DNA of 64,000 bases, from positions 18,675,631 to 18,739,630 of the forward strand of contig NC_133294.1 of NCBI RefSeq assembly GCF_005239225.2. The letters run 5' to 3'. A program made the position numbers and the translations under genes. Every line of letters begins with the position of its first letter. Position 1 is the first letter of the stretch. Shown here in pieces: positions 22,900 to 36,335 of this stretch. The notes beneath the pieces are model-generated. The model had not been told where the DNA came from, made no database searches, and worked only from the letters and a program-made list of their open reading frames with translations. The DNA comes from Populus alba (Eukaryota > Streptophyta > Magnoliopsida > Malpighiales > Salicaceae).

Positions 22900-25200
22900 T
22901 GAGTAATGCATTTATGCTAAAAATCATTGTGTTCCTTTTAAAGTAAATTTTAATAAACGATCAAAGTTTTTTTAAGTGTTTATATTGATGTTCGGGGTCT
23001 TTTTTCTACCCTTACTACTTCAAGTCATAAATATTTTATTTTTTTATTATTAATTTCACTAGGCTAAGCTGGGTCTATTTACTAAAATCTAAGAGTGATA
23101 TTATACATGTTATTCCTTAATTTTGTAAAATGATTATCACACAATTTCATTATTAATTGCAAATCTTTCATTATGACAATGGTCATGAGTTATAAACCAT
23201 GACCATTTGTCTACACAATTTCATTCTTCTTGCTTATTTTTTAAAGATTCATAGCATCCTTTACTAGACAATTTGTCTATACACCATAATAGAAAGATAT
23301 AGTAGAACATATAAACCATAATCTCATAGAGGTAGCTCAGGCATTAAGTTTTACTATGTATGTTCTTAAATGTTGTTAGGTTGATATTGTCATGACTATT
23401 GTCTTCTTTATTAATATGATGTCTACCTATAATATTGACCATAAAACTTCTTTGAGGATTTCATCAAGGTTTCACTTTATTCCTTCTACTCTTAATCTTC
23501 ATCCTAAGATTTTTAGTTATAGGTGGTATGTTTATATTCATTTTTTTTCATTGAGATAAACTTGGTCCTCGTGCTCTTTAGTGTGTTTTTCTTGGTTACT
23601 TTAATTTTCAAAAGAGATATAAATATTTTCATCCTTTTATAGGTAAATGCTATATGTTTATGGATGTTTAGTTCTATGAACAAGTATCTTATTTTTGTAG
23701 GAATTTGTCTCTCATTCCTCTTTCGTGAGAGATTAGTAGTAAGGAAGAAGAACATTTGTAGTTGGTGGAAAAGACATTGTTGATTTTAGAAAAGAAAAAA
23801 GATTAAGTTATTTTAGATGAAGGATGATCTTCTTTTCTTTTCTTTTTGTAAATGAAGTTGTATCTAAACTTGAAAAAGGCAAGCCCACTTAGTTATTTTA
23901 AAAGGGTTATACATAAAGAACAAGAATATAATTGTCAAGCCTTCACCTCTACCTGACTCTAGCACTCCTCTTAATAATATTACCATGCCATCATATGACT
24001 ATTTTGAAATTGACTGCGAGGTATTTGTCCCTTTTCTCTATAAATTCATAACATGTACATTTAGAGTTTGTCAACTTAAAATCATAAGTTAACCATCAAG
24101 ATAAGATATATCATTTTCATGTTTGTAAAGAGCCTAATAGACTTGGTTTCTTCATATCATTTCTTAGTGTCATTTATCTCATATTTGATTTTATCTTTTA
24201 TCATTATATGTCTAAGTCTCACTTATCTTTTACTCTCTAGTTGTCTTATATGTCTATTCCTAGTCCTTTTCAGGTAGCTCTTGAAGACCTTGATTGGAAA
24301 TTTACTGTGGTTAAGGAAATAAAGGCACTCTAAAAGAACCCTACTTAAAAGATAGTCAAGTTAATGCAAAAAAAGAAAACAATCAATTATTAATGAATTT
24401 TTATGATGAAGTATAAGTCATATAAGATAATTTACAAGTACAAGGCTAAATTGGTTCTTAAGGATTACACTTATAGTTTTGAGATTGACTATCAAGAAAC
24501 TTCTACTCATATAGCTAAGATGAACATTATTAGAGTGACACTCTCTCTTATAGTTAACATGGATCGGCTATTATGACAACTAGATATGAAAGATTTTTTT
24601 TTTTCACAATGATTGTTGGAGGAGGTGTATATAGATCCTCCTCTAGGATTTATACTAGAATGAGGTAAAATATACAAGATAAAAAGGTATATAGACTTAA
24701 GCAGTCGTCAAGGACTTGGTTTGGCAGATTAAGTCACTCAATAAAGAAGTGTGGTTTTAAGCAAGCATTAGTAGATCACACTCTCTTCTATAAAAGAAAA
24801 GGTGATCATATTGCAATTCTTATTATTTATATTGATGACATGATTATTACATGCAATGACATAAGTGATATAGAGAAGCTTCAAAACTACTTGATTAGGA
24901 ATTTGAGATGAAAAACTTGAGACCATTAAAATATTTTTTCAGCGTTGAATAACTCGATCCATGAAAGGACTTTTTCTTTGGAAACAAATAAATCTCCTGA
25001 CCAAAACTAATAACTCTACCTATAAACTTGTGGATACTTCTATTGAGATGAACCATGGTCTCGCTTTCTACTTACGTTAGGTCCCAACAAGTAAAGAGAG
25101 GTATCAAAGGTTGACAAGGTAGCTCATCTATCTAACTCATACAAGACTTGACATATTATATACAGATCATGTTGCAACAAATCATATCTAGACTTGCCTA
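22900..25200 (+). mobile_element. Decayed Ty1/copia retrotransposon pol region
   Basis: Conceptual translation across stops and frameshifts gives copia pol blocks in order. Integrase: FFSTLTTSSHKYFIF at about 22990-23035, FVKMIITQFHY, and FHYDNGHE. Post-integrase: VAQALSFTMYV (matching 'EVARALLF') and FINMMSTYNI. Reverse transcriptase: YKAKLVLKDYTYSFEIDYQET (about 24438-24500), AKMNIIRVTLSLIVNMDRLL, VYIDPPLGF, and the catalytic YIDDM box at about 24828-24842. The nucleic-acid order integrase, RT is copia-like rather than gypsy-like. Many stops show it is dead. RNase H fades near 25200, and no LTR pair was found. Confidence 0.88.
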
Positions 25201-25299
25201 AAATCCTTTTAGGTAAAAGTGTTATGTTCTCCCTACTCAGCACATGGATATTTTGGTATATATTGATTTTGATTTTTCGATTTAGATTGTAGGCCTACT

Positions 25300-26198
25300 G
25301 TGTAATTGACTTACCTAAATATTTGATATGTATTCTGCATAAATACCTCTTAGTGTGACAACATTTAGCCTAATTTCTTCAATTACAAGAAAAGAAAATA
25401 GCAGAATTTTGTTAATATCAACTTACTAACCTAGATTGGGGTTTTACAAAGCATGTTTTATTTATTTATTTGATACATTATGACTTCTATATTTGCCCTA
25501 CACGTGTACAGTCCACGTTAGCTTAGGCTGGATAATAATTCGAGTTATGTATAGAAATTATTAGATATATCAAGAATTATTTTGGGTCTCAACTTTATGC
25601 GAAAAAAAAAAAAAAAAAAACAATTTCAAACCTACTGAATAGTTAATAGTATTTAGCATTTGGTTTAGGCTTAGTAAGGATGATAAATAAATTTCCTTCT
25701 TCCATCTTCGAATCCTAGGAGAGACCACGCAAGAAACTTCTCAAGAAAAAAACTATGCACGAAAAGCTATGCTCTGATGTGCGAAAACAGCAAGGAGAGC
25801 TTTTGGAATATTGAACGAAGGTTTTACACATTTACATCAGGACAGTCTAATCATTTTTTCTGATAAATACTTCAGGCGCAAGATCGAATTGTCGGAGAAA
25901 ATGAACATAATAAGTTGAAGGAATTCCTGCAACTGATATAAGAGGTGTTTAGGGCAGCTCTGACCTAAAATTGAATCGAACTATGACAAAAAGAATTTCA
26001 AATTTGGAATTCTAATCACAAAACATAAATAGCATACAGAAAACAGAGGGATAGTGCTGTTTAGTGTACAGCAACATTATTTGGCTGCCTTTGAATTTCT
26101 ATTATGTTACAATCCTCGACTTGCAGGAGCATACTTCTTGACCAATCCACTCTTCATTAGCCAGCCCCTGACATGTTCATCTTATCCAGCTCGCAATG
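25300..26198. other. Spacer and 3' flank of the DEG15 gene
   Basis: Holds a poly(A) run near 25602-25620 and the presumed 3'UTR of the DEG15 gene (approaching 26198 on the minus strand). No gene of its own is seen. Confidence 0.4.
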
Positions 26199-29100
26199 TC
26201 ATAACTTACTGGGGAAAATCACGTTTGAAATGCTCCCAGCCTTGCCTAGTTGAGTTGACCCTCTAAAAAGCTTGTCTCTTTCAGCAATGAATTTGGCAAA
26301 TCTAGAACCCTTCACTTGTTTCTCATTATCTTGCAGTATTGACTCTGGCAGAGTAGACAAAGGAGGGGATGGTTTGGGGGGGAGAGGTGGCATTAATGCC
26401 CATACAGAAGAAAGGTCTTCATTTGGTTGGTCAAGATTTTGCAGTAGTGCTATATCCCGCATTTCTATCGTGAGAAAAACAAATTTGTCAGCATCCACAA
26501 GCATGCTTTACCTTCATATACTACAACCAGAAACAAAGCCAACTTGCAAGAACAATGAAACGGATAAATTCATCTTGTATCACATATCAATTTGATCCTA
26601 TAGTTGCTATATTCCCCAATACTAATTCAAGGAAAGACTATGAGTTCCATAGAAACACAAATTTTAATAACCTCTATGAAACGTGATTTTAAAAAAATAA
26701 AAAATAAAAACAATCTTTTTGGTGTTTGTGGTCATTAATTAATGAAGCATATCACTCTGCAATGATGAGCTTGACAATCTTAATAATGTGGGAATACAGA
26801 TTAATTCATTTCATGATTGACATGTTCTCAAAGCCAGTGTTTAGATGAACAACCTTTTGCAAAATCAAAGATTGGCGCCAAAACTGCACATGGAATGCTG
26901 AAGTTCAGATGCGGTATAACTGTTCCTCCACCATGCCTTGCATTGCTATGCCAAGAATATAACTCATTAAATAAAGAATTATATCTCTCATTAAATAAAG
27001 AAGTTCAATCTCCAAGAACTGGAGAACTTAACTAGGTGAAAATGAAAAAAAAAAAAAAAAAAAACCAAGAAGAAGACTTGCTTGAGAGCTCATAATACAG
27101 AAAATGTGTTCCCTCCATCAAATTAATAACATCTCTACTGCAAAAATATGTTTTGACCAATGCAGGTACGTCTCATTATGTCTTTCCTGTCATTTTTCTG
27201 TCACGCATACCCCATCATACCAAGTCCATAAGCAACCAGCACAAACTTCAGATGGATTATATAGACTCATACCAAGAGGAAGACAGTTTCCATTGTGGCA
27301 CAATAACCAACAACCAATCGCATTGAACCATTTAACAACAGCAAAAAGGAAAAAACAATAAAGCAACTGTACCTGGTAACAAGTCCAATCATATGACCTT
27401 CTGAATTAATGACAGCACCACCACTACCACCTGGGTGGACAGCAGCTGTTGTTTCAAGCATTGCTGGAATGTGTGAATTCCTTCCTTGAAGGGATTGACA
27501 ATATGGGGGTGCCTTTGTTTTGACTACTTTTGATACCACACCGGAGCAAACAGAGGGGGAAGAGCCTTGAAAATTCAAGGCATAAACAGATTTATCAAAA
27601 AGCATGGAGTACAGCAAAAAAACAAATCAAGAGAATCTTCACAGTTAACTAGCTAATGGAAGTATCAATTCAGCAGAAAGCCAAAAGCAATAAATGATAT
27701 GGACTCATGAGCACCATATGGATTTAGAACCATAGCTGTTCTCAAAAAAAAAAAAAAATCAGTGTTCTTGTGTTATTCTTCTTTGCAGCACACACACAGA
27801 ACGATTGAAAAGTTATAACCCAATTCAGAAAGTTTCTAAAGTTGGTTTGGAGGTTAAGGCCACCTATCTTGACATACAGTATATCATACAACATTTATTT
27901 AAAACTTCATAGAAAACAAGATACACTTCATAACTAAAGCAAGTGATTCAAACAACAAACTGCATTGGTAGAGAGATGATCTTACCAGAACAAGTTAAGA
28001 AGTGGTGGGGGATGGAATGTGCATGAAATGACACTTTGGCTTTGGGTAGGCTGTCTATTATGACATCATGCATTAGTTAAAGTCCAGCACGACAGTACAA
28101 AAATAATTTGTAAACAAACCATTTTCAAAGTAGAACTCAATTAAGGATGCACTGGTAGCAAAGTAGGCTTCAAGAAGGGGAAAGGCCAGAAAATTTCTAA
28201 AAGAGTAGTCAATCACATTTACTTATAACAGCTACAGCCAGATTTTTTAAGTTCTTCAACTGGCAGAGGCTTAGAAAGACACAGGTATAGAAAAATAATT
28301 GAAAGAAACACTCCTGAAAGAATAGATCTAACAACAAATATATAAGGCAATCAAGAATTTACCACATCGGGGTCCAAAAAGTCCATGTCCAATGATATAC
28401 GCCTTCGATCCCAGAGATGGAGATTTGAAATCCACTTTGGTAGGGCAAAGCTGATCTGGAACATGCTCAAGCTGCAGAAGGGCGACATCCAGTGGTCCCT
28501 TACAGACATACACTACTTTAGCATCACACCAAATCCAAGGGTCAGCATGGTCCAAACGAACACGTATATTTCTACGGCCTTTGTAAGACAAACTCAATTT
28601 GTATCCCTTCCTCTCATCAGCCACCAAAGAATCTACAATGTTCATTGTCTTTGGTGGCAACCTCTGACTCTTCCTGTAGCCATCAACTTCACTATATCTA
28701 GAAAATTCCTTGGGTGGAAAAAAAAGATCCTCTGATTTGGTTCCATATTCTCTACCATTTACAGTTGTTTTTCCAAATCTCCAAGGTTCTAACAGGTGAG
28801 CATTTGTGAGTATCAGACCTTGATCATTAAGCAGAACCCCGGATGCCCATACAGCTTCATCAATGGTAATAAGACAAATAGAAGCCATAGCCTTCTCAAC
28901 TGGCAGTGGGGAAGGGCGATGAGGATTATTATGCTCGTATTTGTAAGGGAAGGATCCATCTGACTTAGGTCTGTATGCATTCCCTACAGCATTTAAGTTT
29001 TCCTTATTAATATGAATCCCTTTTTCAGCATTTTGAGGCTCCTTCAGCAGCAAGTCACTGCAAGCAGTTGCAATGGCTTCCCACGGAATCACCAGCTGTC

Positions 29101-31893
29101 ACCCAAGGCTAGAATTTGTGTGATCTGTTAACTATCAGATAATTTAAACATTCAAATTGAGAATTATTCCAAGTCACCTGGATTTCAGCGCCAGTACTCT
29201 TTTGCCTTAATGGTCTGATCAATATGCCAATGAAATCTGAATTTTCACCAAAAACTGGACTACCTTCCATTCCTGGCATATTTAGTGTCAAAATGGAATC
29301 AGAATTATAAAGGATGAAAGAGCCACAGAAAATATGACAGAGAAATGCTTGCACCTGGAAGACACCGAAAGTCAGCCATCAGCAATGATATGTCAGATGA
29401 TCTGGGAGGATAGCAGTTGGCAATGGATCCCACTGACAAGCTGCAAGTATCAAAAGAATTTGACAATGAAACTCAGGGTCTGCATGAGGTAGCAATACCG
29501 CAATTGAGTGCAAAGGGATTTTTTTCTAACCACACACCTCGTATGCACACAGACACACATTGAATCTAGTTTAGTTTCAGGAGGCTAGATGACCACAGAA
29601 TATAGATATTTCATTATCTGTTCTACACTAAAACATATAGTAAATAAATGATCTCCTTTAGTATTAATGCTCTATATCAACCAAACTAGAAGTGCCACCT
29701 ATATGGCCATTTAAGAAAGGACGTTGCAAATACCAGATTTATGTGCTGTATTGTGCTTTTGACAAAAACAAATCATCAGAAATGAGATCTAAGAATCCAA
29801 ACCAAGTGCAGACATTAAACAAGATGGTAAAACAAAGAATAATACCTGTTAAAGAAGTGGACAGGTGAGAGGACACCGAAAGGAGAACCCACCGCTAAAA
29901 GAAAATCCCCCCTTTTTCTTGATGCCAATATTTTAAAGTTGGGCAGATCCTAAATGATAAATTCCACGTCTATATTATATAATGTAGATGTAAAGAAATT
30001 ATAACACAAAAATCATATAGATGGGTTGTCTAAGGTGGCATATAAAAAGGAAACAGAAAAACAAAAGGTACACTTTACCTTCAAATGTAAGAAAACACCA
30101 AGAATAGCAACCCTTGTGGTCATCCTGCCCATAATACTTGGATTGCTAGATCCTCCCCTTGCATGTCTGTGGCTCTCCACAGTAGAAGCATTTCCATGCT
30201 CAGTCTGAGATGATTGATTCAACATTATTTATCCCATATATCATTAGTTCAAATTAGATGTAGATAGCACTTTGGAAAAACATTATCCCTTGCTAACCTG
30301 TGTCTGGCCAACATCCATAAAAGGCTGAGGACCACTCTCATGTGAGGCCAGAGACCAACCAACCTCCCATCCATGGTCCATCGAGCCTGAAGAAGCTTCA
30401 ACAAGTGATTGAAGAGCAAGGGAAGATACAGGAACATCAACCTTCATGGAGAATTGATCGATTAGAAACATGCTGTGTAGTAGTAATGAGCTAGAAATTT
30501 AAACATCTCAATAACATTGAACACCAGTATGAAGTGCAATTTCCAATATTGGAAACAAGAAGCCTTTAATATGCTCAGTTGACAGTGCTGTTGAAGTTCC
30601 AACACAAACATAACATCCAGTAATTATCAAAGTTTAAGATGCATTTGAAATCTGGCATACATGAAATTGAACATCAATTCACTCCCTGCCTCTATACATC
30701 ATTTAAATCTTACTGATTGATAATGTAAACTAAGGCTATCATGGAAAAGTAAAATTTGCATGGAATCAGTTTTGGATCCCATGAAAAACAACAGAGTTGA
30801 ATTTTTCATTACCATTAGCCTTCAAATACTGTAAAAACCATCCCACAAGTAATGAATTTGCATGCCAAACACATCCAAATTCATGTCCCAGGGCAACCAG
30901 TATCATACTTAGCTATCACAAGCATTGATGAATCTAACAAAACCATCATGCTCCACTTTACTGAAAAAACTACACAACAAAATTACTGAAAATCAAAATC
31001 TAAACTTAGTTGGCTAGTGTCAGATAAATAGTTTTCAATGCTGTTACACAAGCACAAATTGATTCTCTCTGAGGCTTCTTCAATGTTCAGCTAAACAGAT
31101 AACTCACTCAAAATGCCTACCAATCTAATAAGTTGTGCTCTTAGCCAGCAAGGGGCTCCTTTATCCAAACCCCCATCTTCATCTTTCCTCAAACCCAACT
31201 TTCCCTGCAAGATAAAACACATTAACTCCAGCTACTAATCACTTCAACCAAGTTAACAACTAGCACAGTATCATCTCATACCTCTACCATAACATCAACA
31301 TGAGCACCAGGAATCAACTCGGGTGGACCCTGCAATCAAACAACAATCTCCGCAATTCACCTAAAAAATCCAAAAACAACAAAACAAACGCAATTACACA
31401 TTAAATATAAGTAATTCAAACCTGAGAAATGCCCTCTCTATGTTTTGATGACAAAAAAGGCTCAACAACAGAAGCAACTGTGACTACCAACCCAAGACCC
31501 TGGCTTTTAGCCTCCAAAATCCGGTTAGCCAATTCAGCATCATAAAGGGTGTCAGGTAATAACAGCCCAGAAGCTGAAAGCGTTGTCTTGCCAGAACTAC
31601 AAGTACCCAGATAAATAAAATTCAATAAGAACATATTGAAATGAAAAGGAAGGCAATTTTGTATTCCAAGATAACATTTTTGAAAATAAATTCACTCACT
31701 TAAATTGATGAAAAGCATGTTTTCGCATCTTTAGTCCTTTGGGGTCCTAAATAAACACACGAAAAACACATATTCATTGTCAACCTACGAAAGCACAGAT
31801 TTGTGTATAGGTGATTGAGGGACTTACGGGGCCTTGGATTCTGACCAAGACAGCGAAGTTACGGGCAACATCTACGATTTCAGGCAAACCCAT
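26199..31893 (-). CDS. DEG15: DEG15 peroxisomal/glyoxysomal processing protease
   Basis: Fourteen exons: 31828-31893, 31700-31746, 31422-31596, 31282-31329, 31121-31204, 30298-30441, 30079-30204, 29846-29949, 29355-29440, 29178-29272, 28363-29095, 27373-27565, 26854-26945 and 26199-26464. All are GT-AG and every phase closes, giving 752 aa (Arabidopsis about 709). This trypsin-like serine protease cleaves PTS2 presequences from proteins imported into peroxisomes. The triad is visible: His425 in LTNAHLLEP, Asp528 in [11 protein letters not shown] and Ser617 in HPGGSGGA. The N-terminal half carries a second, inactive-looking protease fold with GSPFGVLSP and [16 protein letters not shown]. The C-terminus is SKL, a canonical PTS1. 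The ATG at 31893 gives [24 protein letters not shown], as in family N-termini. The protein is expected to act in the peroxisome matrix. No lesion was seen, so the gene appears functional. Confidence 0.96.
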
Positions 31894-32282
31894 GAGGTTG
31901 TTTTGTGTAAGAACGAGGAGAGTTAGTGACTTTTTAATGTGTTTTTCGATTGAATTGACTTCAACTGTTTCTGTTGTGTTTTTGCTCGTGCGGAGACTGA
32001 AGAAGGATTGATGACATCAAATTTTAGATATTCGAGGTGCAAGGCAATTAGTTTAATGCAATTATAAATGTGTAATATAATGAACACATTTTTATTTTAG
32101 TCCTATATTATTTTTTTATAATCATTTTAGTCTCTATATTTTATTTGTATTTATAATTGGTCCTTGTTTGAGATTTTTTGTCCTTATATTTTATAAAAAT
32201 TATAGTTTAGTTTTTATAATAAACATTTTTTTTGCAATTAAATTTTTACATGATTACTCTTAATTATATAATGGTTTATTAT

Positions 32283-32288
<6 letters not shown>

Positions 32289-32317
<29 letters not shown>
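32289..32317. repeat. (AT)n microsatellite
   Basis: About 14 AT units without interruption. Confidence 0.95.
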
Positions 32318-32319
<2 letters not shown>

Positions 32320-32507
32320 CTTAAATGTAATGGATTATTATGATTGTAGTCCTCCACCACATTATAATTTAAAAAAATTGGATAATCAAAAATAGAAATG
32401 TAATGTATCATTACATGACCTATACATCTAATTTAACATGCCATAGGAAATAAATGTAGTGATAATTAATGCATCCAAAATCTGACATGAGTCGTGCTAA
32501 TTAGATT

Positions 32508-32531
32508 ATATATATATACACACACACACAC
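32508..32531. repeat. (TA)n(CA)n compound microsatellite
   Basis: A TA run passes directly into about 6 CA units. Confidence 0.9.
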
Positions 32532-35192
32532 CAAATCTCTGATTTGGAAACAACTAAATTATTTTGTTCCGAATCTTTTCTCTTAAAAAAAAAAGGTAAA
32601 TATGCAATAAATTTTTCTTTTTAAAAGGGCTGGTTTGAGTCTTTACATAGTAACACGGGTGAGAAAAGTGTTTTTATACCACTAAAAATCATTAAGCTTA
32701 TTGCATCTAAGATTTAAAAGGAGTTTAGCATTTTTATCTTTTAGATGGGAATGATCTCCTATAAAATGTAAAGAGATGGTTAAGATAAGGATTGATACAG
32801 CATCTTGGATGGTAGAGGAGTCGAGGATATGTGTTTGTTCTTCAATCATTTGGATGGGATTTAAGATTTGGAGGTGTTCGATTTTAATGAGATGATAATC
32901 CCACGATTTTTTTAACTAACTAGAGAAACCAGCTATAACTTTATTAGGAGTGTCAGTCTGAGTTTTGTAGGTCTTGGTTGTCATGGTCATTTGTTGGAAG
33001 GTATTTAGAATGTGGTATTCTGACATTCCATCTATATTACTTTCATAGAGAGAGAAAGCATTATATTGATGTTAGTTGATAATGGTAGGTTCATTTTGAA
33101 TGTATATATCTGGGGCAGGAAGGGTTTTGGGATTTTTCCGAAGAAGTTTATTAATTTCAGGAATTTGTTTTTGAAAGATATCATCATATGAAGTGTGGAT
33201 AGTTGCTTGGCTATTTTGAATGATGTTTATTTGGTTTGTGGAGGTTGACAGATTGTTAATGACTTGAGGAGTGTTAAGTAGAATTAGGGTTGAGACCTCA
33301 ATTTAGTGAAGGTGGTCTTTTATGGCTTTTAAAAAATCATTTTTACTTTGGAGTTATGTTTGGCTTGTTATGGTGACTTGATATAGTTTGAAAATTGGGT
33401 TTTTTAGTTCGAGGTTTATGGGTTTTGTAGTGTCGGCAAGGTTGGTGATTGTTTTTCGGATCTATTTTATTATTATTATTATTATTTTGGTTGATTGTTT
33501 GCTTATGACATCAAGGTTTGTATTGGTAAAGTTGTTTGTAAAAAACAAAGAAAAAAGGAAAAAGAAAAGGAAAGTAAAGAGTCAAGGCCACTTGTTATGT
33601 TTTATTTATTTATTTATTTAATAAAGTGACAAACAATAAGTAGTATATAATATAATTTAACAAATATGCATGCCCCCAATTGGATTCATATGAATATCAA
33701 ATCATCATTAAAAAAAAAACCTCAATTTATTTTTAAAAGTGTTTAGATAATTAATTTAGTTTTTCTCATGTTTCTTTAAATATAGAGTTAATATTTAGAT
33801 ATACTTTTTTGTTTGTTGGTTATTTATTGATCTCGTTCTTTGTGGGTTTTTTTTTCCATTTTATGTAGAACATTTGTGATATTTTTTTATCTTCCACTAA
33901 CGAGGCTTAGTAATGCAATCCAATCCCTTGCTAATTTATGATGATGGCTAAAATTTATTTGTGTGCGAACGATACAATTGGTTATAGAATAAACCAAAAA
34001 ATTTGGGGGAAATGAGCAGTACAATTTGCAATGTTCATTTCCACCATTTTTTTTTAGTCATAGAATTTTATTTTATTTTTGCAATTTTATCCTTTCAAGT
34101 TATACTAACATTGTTTTATATGTTAAGATTCTTTTACTTTGCTTGCTATTCAAATATACAAAGTGTCGAAGAATATTATGATTATAAATTAAAGATCAAT
34201 TTTGTAAATTAAAATTATAGGTTGTAGTGAAAAAAATTAAAAAAACAAGGGCTAAAATATACAAAAAAAAAAATGGAGACCAGCGTTGAAAAGGCACAAA
34301 AAAATTTAGTTTGATCCCTATAATTTTGTTTTACGCACTGTTTGAACTTGAAATTTTAAGATGTTACATTTCATTCTCAAACTTTATTTTTTTTTCTTGT
34401 TTCAAATTGTGAGTGTTGGATGGGAGAGAGAATTGTCATAAAATATTAAAAATAAAAAAAAGTGCTCAAATGATTATATTTTGACCAATAAAGAAATCGG
34501 TATCGCGCCAATGATATCATCTTTGCAAGAAGAGATTAATAGAGGTGATGTTGCCCTTTACCATGTCAGAAAAAAATATATTAAAGTCAGTAAAGCTTTT
34601 TTATTCATCTAAATGTGTTTTGAGGTTCAAAATGAATTTATTAAAATTTATATGATATTTTTGAGGTGTTTACATGAGAAAACAAGATGAGAAATATATT
34701 TTTGGATCTAAAATCTAAAACCTATAGTGATAAAAAAAAAATTATATCGTGAACATGTCGTTTGTTTTAGAAAAAATAAATATCTTTCTCTTATATTTTA
34801 TATAAAAGTGCAAAACTCATATAGTGCAATTTCCTATAGTGATAAAAAAAATTATACTGTGACCTATAATTTTTCAAAACTCATTATGAAAGTGCAATTT
34901 CGACTGACTATATAATGCAAGAGGTAATTGTAATTTTTTAAAATATATCTGAATCACGCGTGCCTGCAGCCCAGCCGGGTCACTGGCTTGGGCCAGTGGC
35001 CTGGCCAGGCTAGCTGGGCCAAGCCCAGCCCATGTGGGCTGAGCTGGGCCCAGCCCCAAAAAAACATATGCTGGGCTGGGACCAGCCCAACCTAGCCCAG
35101 CCCAAAATAAAAATAATTAAAAAAATACAGAAAAATTAAAATAAAAAAATAAGAAATATATGCATTCAAAAAATATATGTATTATTATTTAT

Positions 35193-35456
35193 TTATTCAC
35201 TGACGTCAGAGTCGGGAATAAAAAAATAATAATTATTTTTATTCGTTTATTCAATTTTATTTAGCTAGAAAAAAAATAAGAAATATGTGCATTCAAAAAA
35301 AATAAATGTATTATTATTTATTTATTCACTGGCGCCAGAGTCGGGAATAAAAAATAATAATACTGATTTAAATTTATTTTTATAGCTACGTAATATTTAC
35401 CAACACCAGAGTTGGAAATATTCGTAGTTAAATATTCACTGGCGCCAGAGTCAGGA
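35193..35456 (+). repeat. Repeated motif inside the LTR
   Basis: TATTCACTGRCGYCAGAGT occurs three times (about 35193, 35323 and 35431), with a shorter ACCAGAGTTGG variant near 35405. The first two copies are about 130 bp apart and share flanking AATATGTGCATTCAAAAAA-like sequence, so they are tandem units. Confidence 0.85.
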
Positions 35457-35756
35457 ATATTATAAGCAAATTTTCATAACATAAATTAATAAAACATTTA
35501 GCAATTTAAGACGAAACCAGCAATGCAGACTGCCTCAGGCAGAACGTTTAAGGGGTGATAATATCTTCCCTTTTACGTAACCAGTCCCGAATTAGAATCT
35601 CTGTTGACCAGTTAGGGTTCCTAGTGACCATAATACTAGGTGGCGACTCCTTAAACAAGAATATCCACATTAAAGAACAGGATGCCAGAAATCCGTTTTT
35701 TCCAAAGATTTTAAAACAATTTTTTTAAGGCCGCCGCGATGTCGGGTGCGACAGAA

Positions 35757-35773
35757 TGGCGACTCCACTGGGG
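35757..35773 (+). other. tRNA-Arg primer binding site
   Basis: TGGCGACTCCACTGGGG is, as remembered, the exact complement of the 3' end of plant tRNA-Arg(ACG) including CCA. It lies three bases after the presumed LTR end. tRNA-Arg priming is typical of Tat/Ogre-lineage elements. Confidence 0.85.
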
Positions 35774-36335
35774 ATTAATGGACTAAGCTTTGCCTTTTGT
35801 TTATCAATTGTTATAATGTTTTTTTTATATTATGTTTATTTGTTTATTTTTCTTTAATTTACTGCTTTAGCATGCATCCATGTTTATATTGTCATGCATC
35901 ACGTTGAGAGCACACACCTGAAAATCTAGGATAAGTGGGAAAGTAACGGTACCTCAATGGCTTTAGCCTGAGTAAGACTCGTGAAACCATCCAACTCTCG
36001 CTTGATTGTTTACTCGGAAGTGGTTGATATGCCAAACTGATATTACTCAGGGCCTCTATTTTCACACTACTTGTAAGCCTCATATCGACCTTTCATGGAC
36101 GATCACTGAGCATGCGAGAGACCCTTTGAAACTAAATAATGACCAACCCTTTGATGCACTCAACAATTAGGATCTTCCTATTAGGTTGTCATCCCGTGAA
36201 GGACGTGTCTGCATTCCATACGCATTTTTAATTGAATCAATATTTTTGCATAAATTGCATGATTTACATTTACAGGTTGAAATATAGGTTCCCATTTGAA
36301 ACCTACATATAATAAACCCTTTCGAGAAAAGACAA

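Larger units (their letters stand above)
31894..34950. other. DEG15 upstream region and AT-rich spacer
   Basis: 31894-32030 is the likely DEG15 5'UTR and proximal promoter. Beyond it lies AT-rich DNA with 'TTTTAGTCCTATATT'-type dispersed-repeat phrases (32090-32230), AT and CA microsatellites, and a (TTA)n run near 33463-33485. ORFs such as 33388-33621 and 34003-34212 look like chance openings in T-rich DNA. Confidence 0.4.

Noticed and set aside
26272..26595. Plus-strand ORF over the last DEG15 exon
   Set aside because: It is the antisense shadow of the real exon, which ends in SKL.
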